Shown piece after piece: positions 1 through 7,002 of a stretch of 12,018 nucleotides of DNA. Numbering within the stretch: position 1 is the stretch's first letter; each line of letters begins with the position of its first letter. Location: assembly GCA_009903855.1 (NCBI GenBank), contig WYEK01000146.1:1-12018 (forward strand), read 5' to 3'. The notes beneath the pieces were generated by a model, which saw nothing but the letters and a program-made list of their open reading frames with translations, did not search any database and was not told the origin of the DNA. The stretch is from Thermocrinis sp. (GTDB lineage Bacteria > Aquificota > Aquificia > Aquificales > Aquificaceae). Both the position numbers and the translations under genes were made by a program.

Positions 1-361
1 AAGTGCAGAATTTGGCGTTTTGGACTAAAGTTATAGCCATGAGGTATTGGATAAGTTTAGCGAGGGCTTTTCCATTTATGTGCTTTTGGGTTTTGTTAGC
101 CCAATCTTTGAAGACAAGGTAAGCGTAGTAGAATGTCATTTGCTGGGAGTGGGAAAGTTTGTATCTTTCTTTTTGACTGAAGACCTCCATACCCAGCTGA
201 AGTTCTCCCTCTTTGAGAAGCCTGTTCAAGTTCCAGCATCTGCACAGATCTTCTAAGGTAATGTTTCTTTTCTTTTCGTCTCCCCATAAAAGGTCTGCAT
301 ACTTTAGGGCTTTCTTGCCTTTCCGCCGTCCTCCTTTTATCCGCCAGTCGTCTTTGGGCAT
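1..361 (-). CDS. Unknown protein, N-terminal 120 residues (runs off the left edge)
   Basis: An open frame runs from ATG at 361 leftward to the window edge without a stop, giving about 120 residues of an incomplete protein. It begins MPKDDWRIKGGRRKGKK, a basic stretch, followed by a mixed helical region with several Trp and Tyr residues (LCRCWNLNRLLKEGE, TFYYAYLVFKDW). I recognise no family, signal peptide or membrane segment. No ribosome site precedes the ATG; a TATAAT box ends 6 nt before it, so the mRNA is probably leaderless. It is divergent from the sigma-like gene at 526 and shares a 164-bp intergenic region with it. The length of the open frame, its codon usage and the promoter position support a real gene; function is unknown. 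Confidence 0.72.
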   Translation of the reverse strand, partial: MPKDDWRIKGGRRKGKKALKYADLLWGDEKKRNITLEDLCRCWNLNRLLKEGELQLGMEVFSQKERYKLSHSQQMTFYYAYLVFKDWANKTQKHINGKALAKLIQYLMAITLVQNAKFCT

Positions 362-367
362 GTTTTT

Positions 368-373
368 ATTATA
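368..373 (-). promoter_or_regulatory. -10 box of a leaderless promoter for the leftward gene
   Basis: On the minus strand a perfect TATAAT is followed by AAAAAC and then the ATG at 361. Transcription would start at or within a base or two of the start codon. No TTGACA-like -35 lies 16-18 bp upstream (the place holds GTATAC). Confidence 0.55.
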
Positions 374-420
374 CTCCCACCGCTTTACTCGTATACTGAG
401 GAAAGTTTTCTCTAAAACTG

Positions 421-449
421 TTGATAATTTCCTCACTTTAGGGTATAAT
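421..449 (+). promoter_or_regulatory. Sigma-70-type promoter for the sigma-like gene
   Basis: TTGATA (421-426), a 17-bp spacer, and TATAAT (444-449) form a near-consensus promoter. The transcript would start near 456 and carry a 70-nt leader ending in a strong AAGGAGGTGAGG ribosome site before ATG 526. This differs from the -35-less, leaderless promoters elsewhere in the window. The leader holds a possible four-codon frame (TTG 473 to TAA 487) behind its own GGAGGT. Confidence 0.7.
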
Positions 450-508
450 TAGCCTTGCGGCGGAGGTAAGCCTTGATATTCAGGTAATTTTAGCTAAAAT
501 TATACCCT
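440..508. promoter_or_regulatory. Inverted repeats around the promoter at 421-449 (putative operator)
   Basis: AGGGTATAATT (440-450), which includes the -10 box, is repeated exactly in inverse orientation at 498-508 (AATTATACCCT). Overlapping the right copy is a perfect 18-bp palindrome, TAATTTTAGCTAAAATTA, at 485-502. Because the left arm lies upstream of the expected transcript start, the long repeat acts as DNA rather than as an RNA hairpin. A protein bound at both arms would cover the -10 box, which suggests repression, possibly by a neighbouring HTH protein; that is inference. Confidence 0.55.
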
Positions 509-525
509 GAAGGAGGTGAGGAAGG

Positions 526-1440
526 ATGTTTAGGTTGGAGTTTGAGTTTGGGCAATTGGAGGTGATGGGGTTGTTGAGGAGGTTGTTGGTGGCTAAGGGG
601 AGGGCGTTTGAGGAGAACAGGAAGGAGTTTGGGTATTCGCTTGCGGAGGCAGTGAAGAGGTCTGAGGGCAGGGAAGGGCTGTATGTGCCTTACAGGGCGA
701 AATACAGGGCGTTGGTGAGGTTCAATGGAGATTATGTGGAGTTTAGGTATAGGAGGAGGGTGATAGGCAAGGCGAGGTTGCCAAGAAGCGTAGACCCGCA
801 GGATTGTCAGGTGGTGTTAGAGATAAAGAATGGGTCGGTGTATCTTGGCTTTTACTATCCTGAGAGGAATTTGCCCATTAGGAAGGGGATGAGCAAGGGG
901 GAGATTTTGAAACTTTACAGGCAGGTGGCTTTTTATCATGTGCCTGTGGAGTTTCGGGAGGAGGTTGCCAAGCATTTGAGGTCAAAGAGGGTGTTTTTTG
1001 ATGAAAATGGAGAGGCAAAGCCGAATTTTGAACTCAGGTGCATAGAGGAGTATTACAAGCATGCGAGGGAGGGAAGGTTTTTGGCGTTGTGGAGTAGGTT
1101 CAAAGCCCTAAGGGATGAGATAGCCCTTGAGAATAAGAACCTTGTGTATGAGGTAATGAGGAGGATGAGGGTCAGAACTGAAGAGTATGCGGACATGTTC
1201 TCGGAAGGGTTTTCTCAGCTTATCAGGGCTGTGGGCATGTGGGACCCTGAAAAAGGAGCCCTCTCCACCATTGCCTACAGGCAGATAATGGCACAGCTGA
1301 TGAAGGTAATGGAAGAAAACAGGCCTTATCTATCTTTGGACGTGCCCATAGGCGAAGACGGAGACACCTTCGGAGACATGCTTCACGACCCAAGAAGTTT
1401 TGAGGGAAAACTCTTCTTCTCTGTAGCTGAGGTCTTCTAA
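526..1440 (+). CDS. Sigma-70 region 2-like protein lacking region 4, with unknown N-terminal domain
   Basis: 304 residues. Residues about 203-288 read as sigma-70 region 2 and the start of region 3: NLVYEVMRRM, then YADMFSEGFSQLIRAVGMWD, PEKGALSTIAYRQIMAQ, and LSLDVPIGEDGDTFGDMLHD. Family knowledge: region 2 binds the beta-prime coiled coil and the -10 element; region 4 binds -35. The protein stops about 16 residues after the region 2/3 motif, and no HTH region 4 follows in any frame nearby. Residues 1-170 are Arg-rich and beta-rich in the middle (SVYLGFYYPER) and match no family I know. Sense-strand base use changes near the domain junction: 29 G against 2 C in 541-600, near parity in 1381-1440. 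The start is set by AAGGAGGTGAGG just before ATG 526. It could be an element-encoded sigma, a co-sigma or an RNA polymerase-binding regulator. Confidence 0.72.
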   Translation: MFRLEFEFGQLEVMGLLRRLLVAKGRAFEENRKEFGYSLAEAVKRSEGREGLYVPYRAKYRALVRFNGDYVEFRYRRRVIGKARLPRSVDPQDCQVVLEIKNGSVYLGFYYPERNLPIRKGMSKGEILKLYRQVAFYHVPVEFREEVAKHLRSKRVFFDENGEAKPNFELRCIEEYYKHAREGRFLALWSRFKALRDEIALENKNLVYEVMRRMRVRTEEYADMFSEGFSQLIRAVGMWDPEKGALSTIAYRQIMAQLMKVMEENRPYLSLDVPIGEDGDTFGDMLHDPRSFEGKLFFSVAEVF

Positions 1441-1472
1441 GGAGGGATAGGCCATGTTTAGGAAAAGCCTAA

Positions 1473-1514
1473 GGTTAACTAAGTGGCAAGGCGGATATAA
1501 AGACTTAGTTAACC
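1473..1514. repeat. 12-18-12 inverted element, copy 1
   Basis: GGTTAACTAAGT (1473-1484), an 18-bp spacer, and ACTTAGTTAACC (1503-1514); the arms are perfect inverted repeats. It lies between the sigma-like gene and the 102-residue gene, ending 6 bp before that gene's AGGAGGAGGT ribosome site. The spacer contains TATAAA (1495-1500), a possible -10 box. This is one of four copies with identical spacing. Confidence 0.9.
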
Positions 1515-1537
1515 CATAAAAGGAGGAGGTGGTGGCG

Positions 1538-1846
1538 ATGGATGAGTTGATTTTTAAGCTGGAGGAGTTAAAAAAGCGTGTGAAAAGTGTGTTGAAGAAG
1601 CGTAGGGCATTAGAGAGGTTAGCGAGTAGGAAGGGATATTCTTTAAAGGGCATAAAGAAGAACGTGTATGTTTATGTGTGGGAGTATGAGGATGGTCAGG
1701 TGAGGTGGAAGTGTTTAGGGAATGTGAACAAGGTTGGGTTGCCAGAGGGTGTGTCGGAGGAGCTACTGAAGGAGATAGAGAAGATAGACGCTGTGTTGAG
1801 GGAGGTGGAGAGGCATTTGGATGAGGCGATGAAGCTATTACCATGA
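1538..1846 (+). CDS. Unknown 102-residue protein
   Basis: The frame is also open from GTG codons at 1529 and 1532, but ATG 1538 has the best spacing from AGGAGGAGGT (1521-1530). The protein has an N-terminal charged helix (ELIFKLEELKKRVKSVLKKRR), a central aromatic beta-like segment (NVYVYVWEYEDGQVRWKCLGNVNKVGLP) and a C-terminal amphipathic helix (EELLKEIEKIDAVLREVERHL). The helix-beta-helix pattern with 'W...GNVNK' loosely resembles small plasmid or phage proteins of the DUF6788 type; I am not certain of that. No catalytic motif is visible. Its 3' end overlaps the convergent helicase-loader gene by 9 bp. Repeat copy 1 directly upstream suggests regulation with the other repeat-linked genes. 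Confidence 0.7.
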   Translation: MDELIFKLEELKKRVKSVLKKRRALERLASRKGYSLKGIKKNVYVYVWEYEDGQVRWKCLGNVNKVGLPEGVSEELLKEIEKIDAVLREVERHLDEAMKLLP

Positions 1847-2386
1847 GGAGGAAATTTGTCGTGGGTTTCTGTAGTTTGTTTCTGACGGAACCAGCGTGCT
1901 TAGGTTTTCGTCGCACAGTCTTGAGGCAATTCGGTAGTAGAAGTTCACCTCTCCTTCCAAGAAGTAGGTGAGGTTGTGGTTGGTGGTAATAATGGTCTTG
2001 CAAGGCTTGGTGTATCTGTAATCTATGAGGGAGAAGAGTTTAAGCCAGAAGTTCTCGTGAAAGCCCGAGAACACGAGGTCATCTATGGCAAGGAGTTTAG
2101 TTCTGTAGAGGGCGATTTCATCTTCATTCCAGACCTTTGGCAGGTCTACAAATCTCACAAACATGCAATCATAGACACTTACTTTCCCATACTTTAAGTG
2201 CTTGTTTTTTGCGTAAGCGTAGAGGAACTTTTTGACTGCAGAGGTTTTAAAGGTTCCTGTGGGTCCGTAAAGCACCAGAAACCTTTTGTTAGACTGCATA
2301 AACTCCTTGATTGCCTGAGAGAGGCTTTTAGGGACCTCCACAGGAGGAATATCCTCAAGTCCAAGCTTAGTTAGAATTTCCTGCAT
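1838..2386 (-). CDS. DnaC/IstB-like AAA+ ATPase, putative helicase loader
   Basis: 182 residues, short for the family (DnaC and IstB are about 245), mostly because the N-terminal partner-binding domain is reduced to about 35 residues. Visible motifs: P-loop GPTGTFKTS (41-49), Walker B LLAIDDL (98-104), sensor 1 TIITTNHN (131-138), and RIASRL (152-157), which matches the DnaC/IstB arginine motif. Such proteins load the replicative helicase or, as IstB, assist transposition; with no transposase here and a clamp and ParB-like genes nearby, helicase loading is the better guess. Oddity: the glycine before the P-loop lysine is Phe (GTFKT, not GTGKT). AAGGAGG lies 7 nt before ATG 2386, inside the end of the upstream gene, which it overlaps by 20 bp, so the two are probably translationally coupled. 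Confidence 0.85.
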   Translation of the reverse strand: MQEILTKLGLEDIPPVEVPKSLSQAIKEFMQSNKRFLVLYGPTGTFKTSAVKKFLYAYAKNKHLKYGKVSVYDCMFVRFVDLPKVWNEDEIALYRTKLLAIDDLVFSGFHENFWLKLFSLIDYRYTKPCKTIITTNHNLTYFLEGEVNFYYRIASRLCDENLSTLVPSETNYRNPRQISSSW

Positions 2387-4985
2387 GGCTAACCTCCTTT
2401 AAATAGTTTTCAACCAAGTTTCTTATTTCCCAAGTGGTAATCCGCCTTCCTTTAGCATCCTTGAAGTCTACGGTTCCTTCTTTGATGTCGTGTCTGTATT
2501 CAATGAACCTTCTGAAAAACATCTCTTTGGTTGGTTTGTGCTTGAGGAATGCGTAAGCGTAGGTTTCCAGAAATGCCCTCAAGATTGTTTGAAAGTCCTT
2601 TTCAAGGTCAAAGCCTGACTCCATGAGATACCTCTCAAGGGCATCATCTAAAAGCTTCATATACCTCTTCATATCATTCTCATTGTAGATAAAGCGAACT
2701 CCAAACCGTCTTATGGAAAAGTCATTTAGTCTAATCAAAATGGATGCAAGCTTTCTGTTTGGGAATTTTAGTCCTCCATCCCTCTCCAAAGAAAACTGAA
2801 CCTTTTCCTCAAGGGTCTGAAGGTCTTTTGTTAGCTTCTCAAGGAGTTTTTCCGTCTCTTGGAGTTTACCCTCCTTTACGTAGCTTTGGGCTTGCTGGAC
2901 TTTTTCACGGAGTTTTCTCACTGCACTGAGAACTCCTCTTAGGGTTATGCCCTTCTTTCTGTCTTCCGTTTCTTCCTCTTCTATACTTTCTATAGCCTGC
3001 CAAAGCATTTCCTCTTGTCTTTTTGCGTCTCTCTCCGCCTGCAATTTTTGGATGTATCTGTAAAGCGTTGCGGGGGAGATGATTTTTCCTGTTTCCCGCC
3101 AGTATTCAAGCCTTAGCTGTTCTTCAGACAGTCCTTCATCCAGCATCCGCCGTGCCAACTCCATATGTTCTTCATCTCCCGCCTTTGGGCGTCTGTTTAG
3201 GGCATCAAGGAACAGGCTGCTGTATCGGGCAAAGATGCTTTTATCTTCTTCAGAGAGTTTTTCCCTGAATTCTTCAAGGGAGGAGTATGGATAGGAGTTG
3301 AAGTCCTCCAGAAGTTTTTCTGCCCTTTTCCTTCTCTGGAGTTCCTCAAAAAGCTTTTCTGCGTTGTAGGTTCTGTAGCCGCTATTAAGCAGCCACTCTA
3401 CAAGTTCCTCAAGGGTCTCTCCCTGAAAGCCCTTGAGGTCTTCCAGCTTGGCGGTCTTCACAGAATTAAAGGCTTGGAGAACTTCGTGATAGTGTTTTTT
3501 GAGGACTTTTGCTTCCTCTGGGCTTTTGGGCAAGCTATCCACACTCTGCACATATGGGTCCTTTGCCCTCTGGAGAAGTTCTTCCAAAATAGCCATCTCC
3601 TTTTCTCTCTCCCTTTTTTCCTTTTCCTGTCTTAGTCTCTCCCAAAGCTTTTGCAAAACCGCTTGAGGAACCTTGTAGTTTGGAAACCGTGCCCTTATTT
3701 CTGTTTCAAACTCCTCCCGTGTAAGTTCCAAAAGACTTTCATCCAACTCCGCATCTTCCGCATTCAAAACTGGCATGCTTTCCACACACTCTTTAATCTT
3801 TTCTCCTTCCAAAGATGCAAACTTGCTAAAGTGTTTAAGAATGAAGCTTGACACAATAGAGCATTCCTCCCCAAACCTGCCCTTGGTTCTTTTTTCATGT
3901 AGCCTCTCTTTTATTAGCCTGTAGATGGCTTCCTCTGACACCGCATCGTCGTGAAGGCACAGTTCCTCCACAAGGCTTCTAAACTCCTGCCTTGCCTTTT
4001 CTATTACACCCACTAAAGCCTTTGCATGTTCATAGAGGTTCTTGAGGGCCCTCTCCGACAGAGGAAGCTTTTCCTTTATCAAATACACAAAAAAGTCCTT
4101 TTTACCATGACTTTCAAGCATAGCTTCCTCTACCACCATGCTTATCCAGTCTCTAAACCTCTTTACCTCTTCAGTCTTAAAGGCCTTCCCAAATTCTGCC
4201 AAAAACTCCTGAACCCGCATGCCTTCCTCAAGCTTGCCACTTAAAAGTTCCAAAAACTCCTTATCCAGTTTGCCGTCTTCTGTAAAGACCCTTTTTAGCG
4301 AAAAGTGTTGAACTGAGTTCAAAAATGGGTAATGAGAATAATTCTCATTTAGCCAGTGGGAAATGGTCTGTTGTGGGATGCCAAGTATTTCTTCTATTTC
4401 ATGCTGACTTTTGCCTTGACTGTAGAGTTCCTTCACAAGCTGTTTGAGGTCTTCTTTTTCCTTCTGAAGGACGTCTTCCAAAATTTTGTAGATGTATCTC
4501 TGCGTGAACCCTGTTTCCCTCATAATCTCTTGGATGATTTGCCCTCTTTTTCTGTAGAAGTCTTTGCCCAGTTTGTTTTTGATGTTTAGGTAGTGCTTCA
4601 GAACGGACTGCTTTCTTTCTTTGAGGGTAAGCGGTTTTTGTTCAGACCTGTTGAGGCGCAGCTGGACGATGATGATTTTTTCTATGGGGATTTCTTCGTT
4701 TACCACGAGGGCTTTGGCGGTGGTTTTTCCTGCGCTTTTGAGGGCAAAGTAGGTGTGGTGGGTATCTATTAGGTGCAGCCCTTGCAGACCTTCCACGTGG
4801 GCACAGACGATGAAGGGCTGAAGGGCGCCTTCAAGGATATACTCTTTGAGGTTTTCCACCCACTGCGGGTCTACCTTCTCCCTCACATAGAGTTCCTTTG
4901 GAAGAGGCTTTACTTCAGACAGTGAAAGGTCTTTTTCTTGACAGGTAAAGCCAAGTTCTGATAAAATGGTTTTTACTTGTTCCAT
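2367..4985 (-). CDS. Large ParB-like/HTH DNA-binding protein (872 residues)
   Basis: Residues about 25-97 follow the ParB N-terminal (ParB/sulfiredoxin) pattern: YVREKVDPQWVENLKEYIL, then QPFIVCAH and LIDTHHTYFALKSAGKTTAKALVV, the counterpart of the 'DGHHR..AL...G' box. Two HTH motifs follow: one at 148-171 (IMRETGFTQRYIYKIL) and one at 182-212 (ELYSQGKSQHEIEEILGIPQQTISHWL). A third HTH-like segment lies near 605-650 (LSEEQLRLEYW...SPATLYRYIQKL) and a probable coiled coil at 683-728. The rest is charged and helical and unrecognised. At nearly three times the usual ParB length, it is likely more than a partition protein; origin recognition is possible because it overlaps a helicase-loader gene. 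GGAGGTAAGCT precedes ATG 4985, 3 bp after the paralogue's stop. The central histidines replace the usual Gly-His/Asn-His-Arg, so CTPase activity is uncertain. Confidence 0.75.
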   Translation of the reverse strand: MEQVKTILSELGFTCQEKDLSLSEVKPLPKELYVREKVDPQWVENLKEYILEGALQPFIVCAHVEGLQGLHLIDTHHTYFALKSAGKTTAKALVVNEEIPIEKIIIVQLRLNRSEQKPLTLKERKQSVLKHYLNIKNKLGKDFYRKRGQIIQEIMRETGFTQRYIYKILEDVLQKEKEDLKQLVKELYSQGKSQHEIEEILGIPQQTISHWLNENYSHYPFLNSVQHFSLKRVFTEDGKLDKEFLELLSGKLEEGMRVQEFLAEFGKAFKTEEVKRFRDWISMVVEEAMLESHGKKDFFVYLIKEKLPLSERALKNLYEHAKALVGVIEKARQEFRSLVEELCLHDDAVSEEAIYRLIKERLHEKRTKGRFGEECSIVSSFILKHFSKFASLEGEKIKECVESMPVLNAEDAELDESLLELTREEFETEIRARFPNYKVPQAVLQKLWERLRQEKEKREREKEMAILEELLQRAKDPYVQSVDSLPKSPEEAKVLKKHYHEVLQAFNSVKTAKLEDLKGFQGETLEELVEWLLNSGYRTYNAEKLFEELQRRKRAEKLLEDFNSYPYSSLEEFREKLSEEDKSIFARYSSLFLDALNRRPKAGDEEHMELARRMLDEGLSEEQLRLEYWRETGKIISPATLYRYIQKLQAERDAKRQEEMLWQAIESIEEEETEDRKKGITLRGVLSAVRKLREKVQQAQSYVKEGKLQETEKLLEKLTKDLQTLEEKVQFSLERDGGLKFPNRKLASILIRLNDFSIRRFGVRFIYNENDMKRYMKLLDDALERYLMESGFDLEKDFQTILRAFLETYAYAFLKHKPTKEMFFRRFIEYRHDIKEGTVDFKDAKGRRITTWEIRNLVENYLKEVSHAGNSN

Positions 4986-4988
4986 AGC

Positions 4989-5615
4989 TTACCTCCTCAA
5001 GGGTTTCTCCCTTCCCCCTCCTCCCCTTTTTAACCAGTCCGATATAGTCCTTTGTGGGACACCGAGAAGGTTTGCTATCTCCATCTGAGTTTTACCTTGA
5101 CTGTAAAGCTGTTTTGCCTTCCTTTTGAGTTCTTCCTTTTCCTCCTTTAGGTGTTTCCACAGGTATTCGTAGGTCGTCCTTTTTGTGATGCCTACCTTTT
5201 GGCTTATAGCAAGCACAATCTTTGCCCTGTTTCTGTAGAAATTCTCTCCGTAAAAGTTTTTGTAGGCAAGATAGTAAAACTCCGCAAGGGCTTTCTTTCT
5301 TCTTCTAAAGAGTTTTACCCGCAAGTAAAAAAGTTCTTTTATGTCCCAAACTCCCTTAAAAAACAAAGCCTTTACCTTCTTCACTCCACGTTCAAGCAGG
5401 GTCTTCCAAAGGCTTTCGTGAAAGACCACAAAGTCTCCCTCAGGAGTAGTAGCACAGACAAGAGGGGGCAGTTCTGGAAGTTTTCCAAAAACAGGCACAA
5501 GGTCGTAGTCCCCAAAGAAGGGCTTTAAAGATGCAACTTTTACTTCTTTCTCCTCAAACTCTTGACTTTTACCTATCAGTGCGTTATTATGAGGAATAAG
5601 GTTTTCCTTTTTCAA
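4989..5615 (-). CDS. Short ParB-like/HTH paralogue of the 872-residue protein
   Basis: 208 residues starting at TTG 5615, chosen because GAGGAGGTGG lies 5 nt upstream and no better start is present. Residues about 50-90 (PPLVCATTPEGDFVVFHES...GVKKVKALFF) look like a worn ParB-N core with the catalytic/nucleotide box gone. Residues 126-196 align directly with 144-212 of the downstream protein: YRNRAKIV...KVGITKRTTYEYLWKHLKEEKEELK and then QLYSQGKTQMEIANLLGVPQRTISDWL, two HTH motifs. It ends in a Gly/Arg tail. The pair are therefore tandem paralogues, the shorter one stripped to the DNA-binding half. It is first in an operon with the large protein and the helicase loader. It might be a site-specific regulator or a competitor of the long form. 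Confidence 0.75.
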   Translation of the reverse strand: MKKENLIPHNNALIGKSQEFEEKEVKVASLKPFFGDYDLVPVFGKLPELPPLVCATTPEGDFVVFHESLWKTLLERGVKKVKALFFKGVWDIKELFYLRVKLFRRRKKALAEFYYLAYKNFYGENFYRNRAKIVLAISQKVGITKRTTYEYLWKHLKEEKEELKRKAKQLYSQGKTQMEIANLLGVPQRTISDWLKRGGGGREKPLRR

Positions 5616-5642
5616 CTCTCCACCTCCTCAATGCCGCCACCG

Positions 5643-5669
5643 CTGAGGGAGACCCCGCCTCTCCCTCAG
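5643..5669 (-). promoter_or_regulatory. 10-bp hairpin in the leader of the ParB-like operon
   Basis: CTGAGGGAGA (5643-5652) and TCTCCCTCAG (5660-5669) are perfect inverted repeats with a 7-nt loop. On the minus strand this would be in the 5' leader, about 13 nt upstream of the GAGGAGGTGG ribosome site. No T run follows on either strand, so it is unlikely to be a terminator; it may stabilise the mRNA or affect translation. Confidence 0.5.
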
Positions 5670-5698
5670 TTTGAAAACAAAGGCCTCCCATAAGGTTT

Positions 5699-5704
5699 AT
5701 TATA
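5699..5704 (-). promoter_or_regulatory. Possible -10 box for the ParB-like operon
   Basis: TATAAT on the minus strand (plus strand ATTATA), about 84 nt upstream of the TTG start. There is no recognisable -35. A start near 5692 would put the 5643-5669 hairpin in the leader. Confidence 0.4.
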
Positions 5705-5730
5705 GCTATAGCGTCTAAGGAGGGTTCGCC

Positions 5731-5887
5731 ATGAAACTCCAAGATGCGCAGTGGAAATCATAGAAAGATACATAGAGGAGAGGGAGAAAGGGTTTAGAGG
5801 TAATGAATGGTTTCCCGCTTACGGATGGCTGGATTGATGGAGGAGTTGGGGGAGAATGTGTATGGCCCAGAGGAAGAGGGTCTATAA
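5731..5887 (+). pseudogene. Possible remnant of a small gene, broken by frame changes
   Basis: AAGGAGGG (5717-5724) is ideally spaced before ATG 5731, but this frame stops after 10 codons. A second frame carries coherent peptide (EIIERYIEEREKGFRGNEW, then FPAYGWLD) to TGA 5837. A third begins at the ATG overlapping that stop (TGATG) and gives MEELGENVYGPEEEGL to 5887. Joined, they would make about 50 residues of ordinary protein composition. The end overlaps the 3' end of dnaN. It may be a decayed gene, or chance; nothing else is seen between the ParB-like operon and dnaN. Confidence 0.25.
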
Positions 5888-6979
5888 CCTCATAGGCATA
5901 ATTATGCAAATGTAAGGGTCTTTCTCTTGGTTTGCACTTTCAAGGACCACGGGACTGTCTGGGTCTATTGCCTTTAGATACACCCTTTCAAAGTCAAACT
6001 CCTCAAGGGCTTCCAACAAATACTTTCCGTTAAAGCCTATCTCCATAGGCTCAGAGTTCCCAAGATTTTCCAGCACATCCACCTCATCTTTCCCTTCTCC
6101 AAACTCGGGGTCTGAAATCTCCGCCTCTACAACCTCAGAAGAAAAGGTAAGCTTCACAGGAAAGGCTGTAGAGGATGCCACTGCAGAAAGCCTCTGCAGG
6201 GCATTCTCAAACTCAGTTTTATCAAGCAGCACCTTTATTGTGTAGTCGGTGGGAATAACCGCCATGTAGTCGGGATACTCTCCCTCCAAAAGTCTAACGG
6301 AAAGCGCCCAGCCCTCCCCCTTCACATGGGCAAAGTTCTCATCCTTACCTACCTCTACCTCTCCAAGAGTGTCCTTCAAAAGCTTTTCCAAAACCTTCAG
6401 ACTTTTGCGTGGGAAAAGAAGGTCTTCTTCAAGGGGAACTCCCTCATGCATGTATAGGGCAAGCCTGTAGCCATCAGAACCCGCAAAGTGAAGCTTTCCC
6501 TCTTTGTTTGCCACATACATGCCCTGAAGGGCGTGTCTTGTATCCTCTTTGGAGATGGCATACTCTACTTTGGGAATGCCCTTCAGCAGCAATTTGCTTG
6601 GGATGGTGTTTTTGCACTGAACTTGAGGGAACTCAGGAAACTCAGAAGGGTCCGCACAGACCAGCTTAAACTGGCTTTTCCCTCCCTTAACAAACAGCTT
6701 GCCTTCTTTCAACTCCATATAAACCTCCGACGAAGACAGCTCTTCCACTATGGAAGTCAACTTGTCTGCATGGACAGAAACCTCTCCAGCTTCCTCCACC
6801 CTTGCGGGCAACTCCATAACCAAAAAGCTTTCCAAATCCGTGGCATAAATGCTTAGACTACCCTCCTTAGCAAAAAGCTTGACGTTGTTTAGAGTGGGAA
6901 GGGCAGTCCTTTTTTCTGTGGCAAGCTTTGCTTTTTTTAGCACCTCCTCAAATTCCTTTCTGTCTACAGCTACCCTCAT
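5882..6979 (-). CDS. dnaN: DNA polymerase III beta subunit (sliding clamp)
   Basis: 365 residues, the normal length for a bacterial clamp, covering all three clamp domains. Family marks include MRVAVDRKEFEEVLKKA at the start, ALPTLNNV, YATDLESFLV, the domain 2 segment LQGMYV...LHFAGSDGYRLALY, LLEGEYPDY, IGFNGKYLLEAL near the end of domain 3, and the closing CIIMPMRL, which is typical of the partner-binding pocket edge. The clamp dimer encircles DNA and tethers the replicative polymerase. From memory it closely resembles the Aquifex clamp. ATG 6979 has no ribosome site; a TATAAT box ends 7 nt before it, predicting a leaderless mRNA, with repeat copy 2 just upstream. A clamp gene beside ParB-like and topoisomerase III genes is unusual for a small element; it could be a second clamp or the chromosomal gene in an unusual place. 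Confidence 0.95.
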   Translation of the reverse strand: MRVAVDRKEFEEVLKKAKLATEKRTALPTLNNVKLFAKEGSLSIYATDLESFLVMELPARVEEAGEVSVHADKLTSIVEELSSSEVYMELKEGKLFVKGGKSQFKLVCADPSEFPEFPQVQCKNTIPSKLLLKGIPKVEYAISKEDTRHALQGMYVANKEGKLHFAGSDGYRLALYMHEGVPLEEDLLFPRKSLKVLEKLLKDTLGEVEVGKDENFAHVKGEGWALSVRLLEGEYPDYMAVIPTDYTIKVLLDKTEFENALQRLSAVASSTAFPVKLTFSSEVVEAEISDPEFGEGKDEVDVLENLGNSEPMEIGFNGKYLLEALEEFDFERVYLKAIDPDSPVVLESANQEKDPYICIIMPMRL

Positions 6980-6986
6980 GGCAGTT

Positions 6987-6992
6987 ATTATA
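6987..6992 (-). promoter_or_regulatory. -10 box of a leaderless promoter for dnaN
   Basis: TATAAT on the minus strand, 7 nt (AACTGCC) before ATG 6979. It lies 10 bp from the edge of repeat copy 2, whose arm covers the -35 position; no TTGACA is present (the place reads CACTTA). Confidence 0.65.
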
Positions 6993-7002
6993 GTTTCATA
7001 GC

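Noticed and set aside
1473..1514. The 12-18-12 element as a Xer/dif or phage attachment site
   Set aside because: dif has 11-bp arms around a 6-bp spacer, no recombinase gene is present, and three copies are tied to promoters, so an operator or partition site fits better.
1454..1519. 21-codon frame (MFRKSLRLTKWQ...) with a GGAGGG site upstream
   Set aside because: It runs through the whole of repeat copy 1, so its codons are fixed by the element; likely coincidental.
1554..2003. Long minus-strand open frame across the 102-residue gene and loader end
   Set aside because: Pro/His/Ser-rich translation without motifs; it is the antisense of two better-supported genes.
1838..2386. IstB of an IS21-type insertion sequence
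   Set aside because: No IstA transposase, no terminal inverted repeats, and the upstream partner is a ParB-like gene.
5643..5669. Rho-independent terminator for dnaN
   Set aside because: There is no T run after the stem on the minus strand, and the place fits the leader of the next operon.
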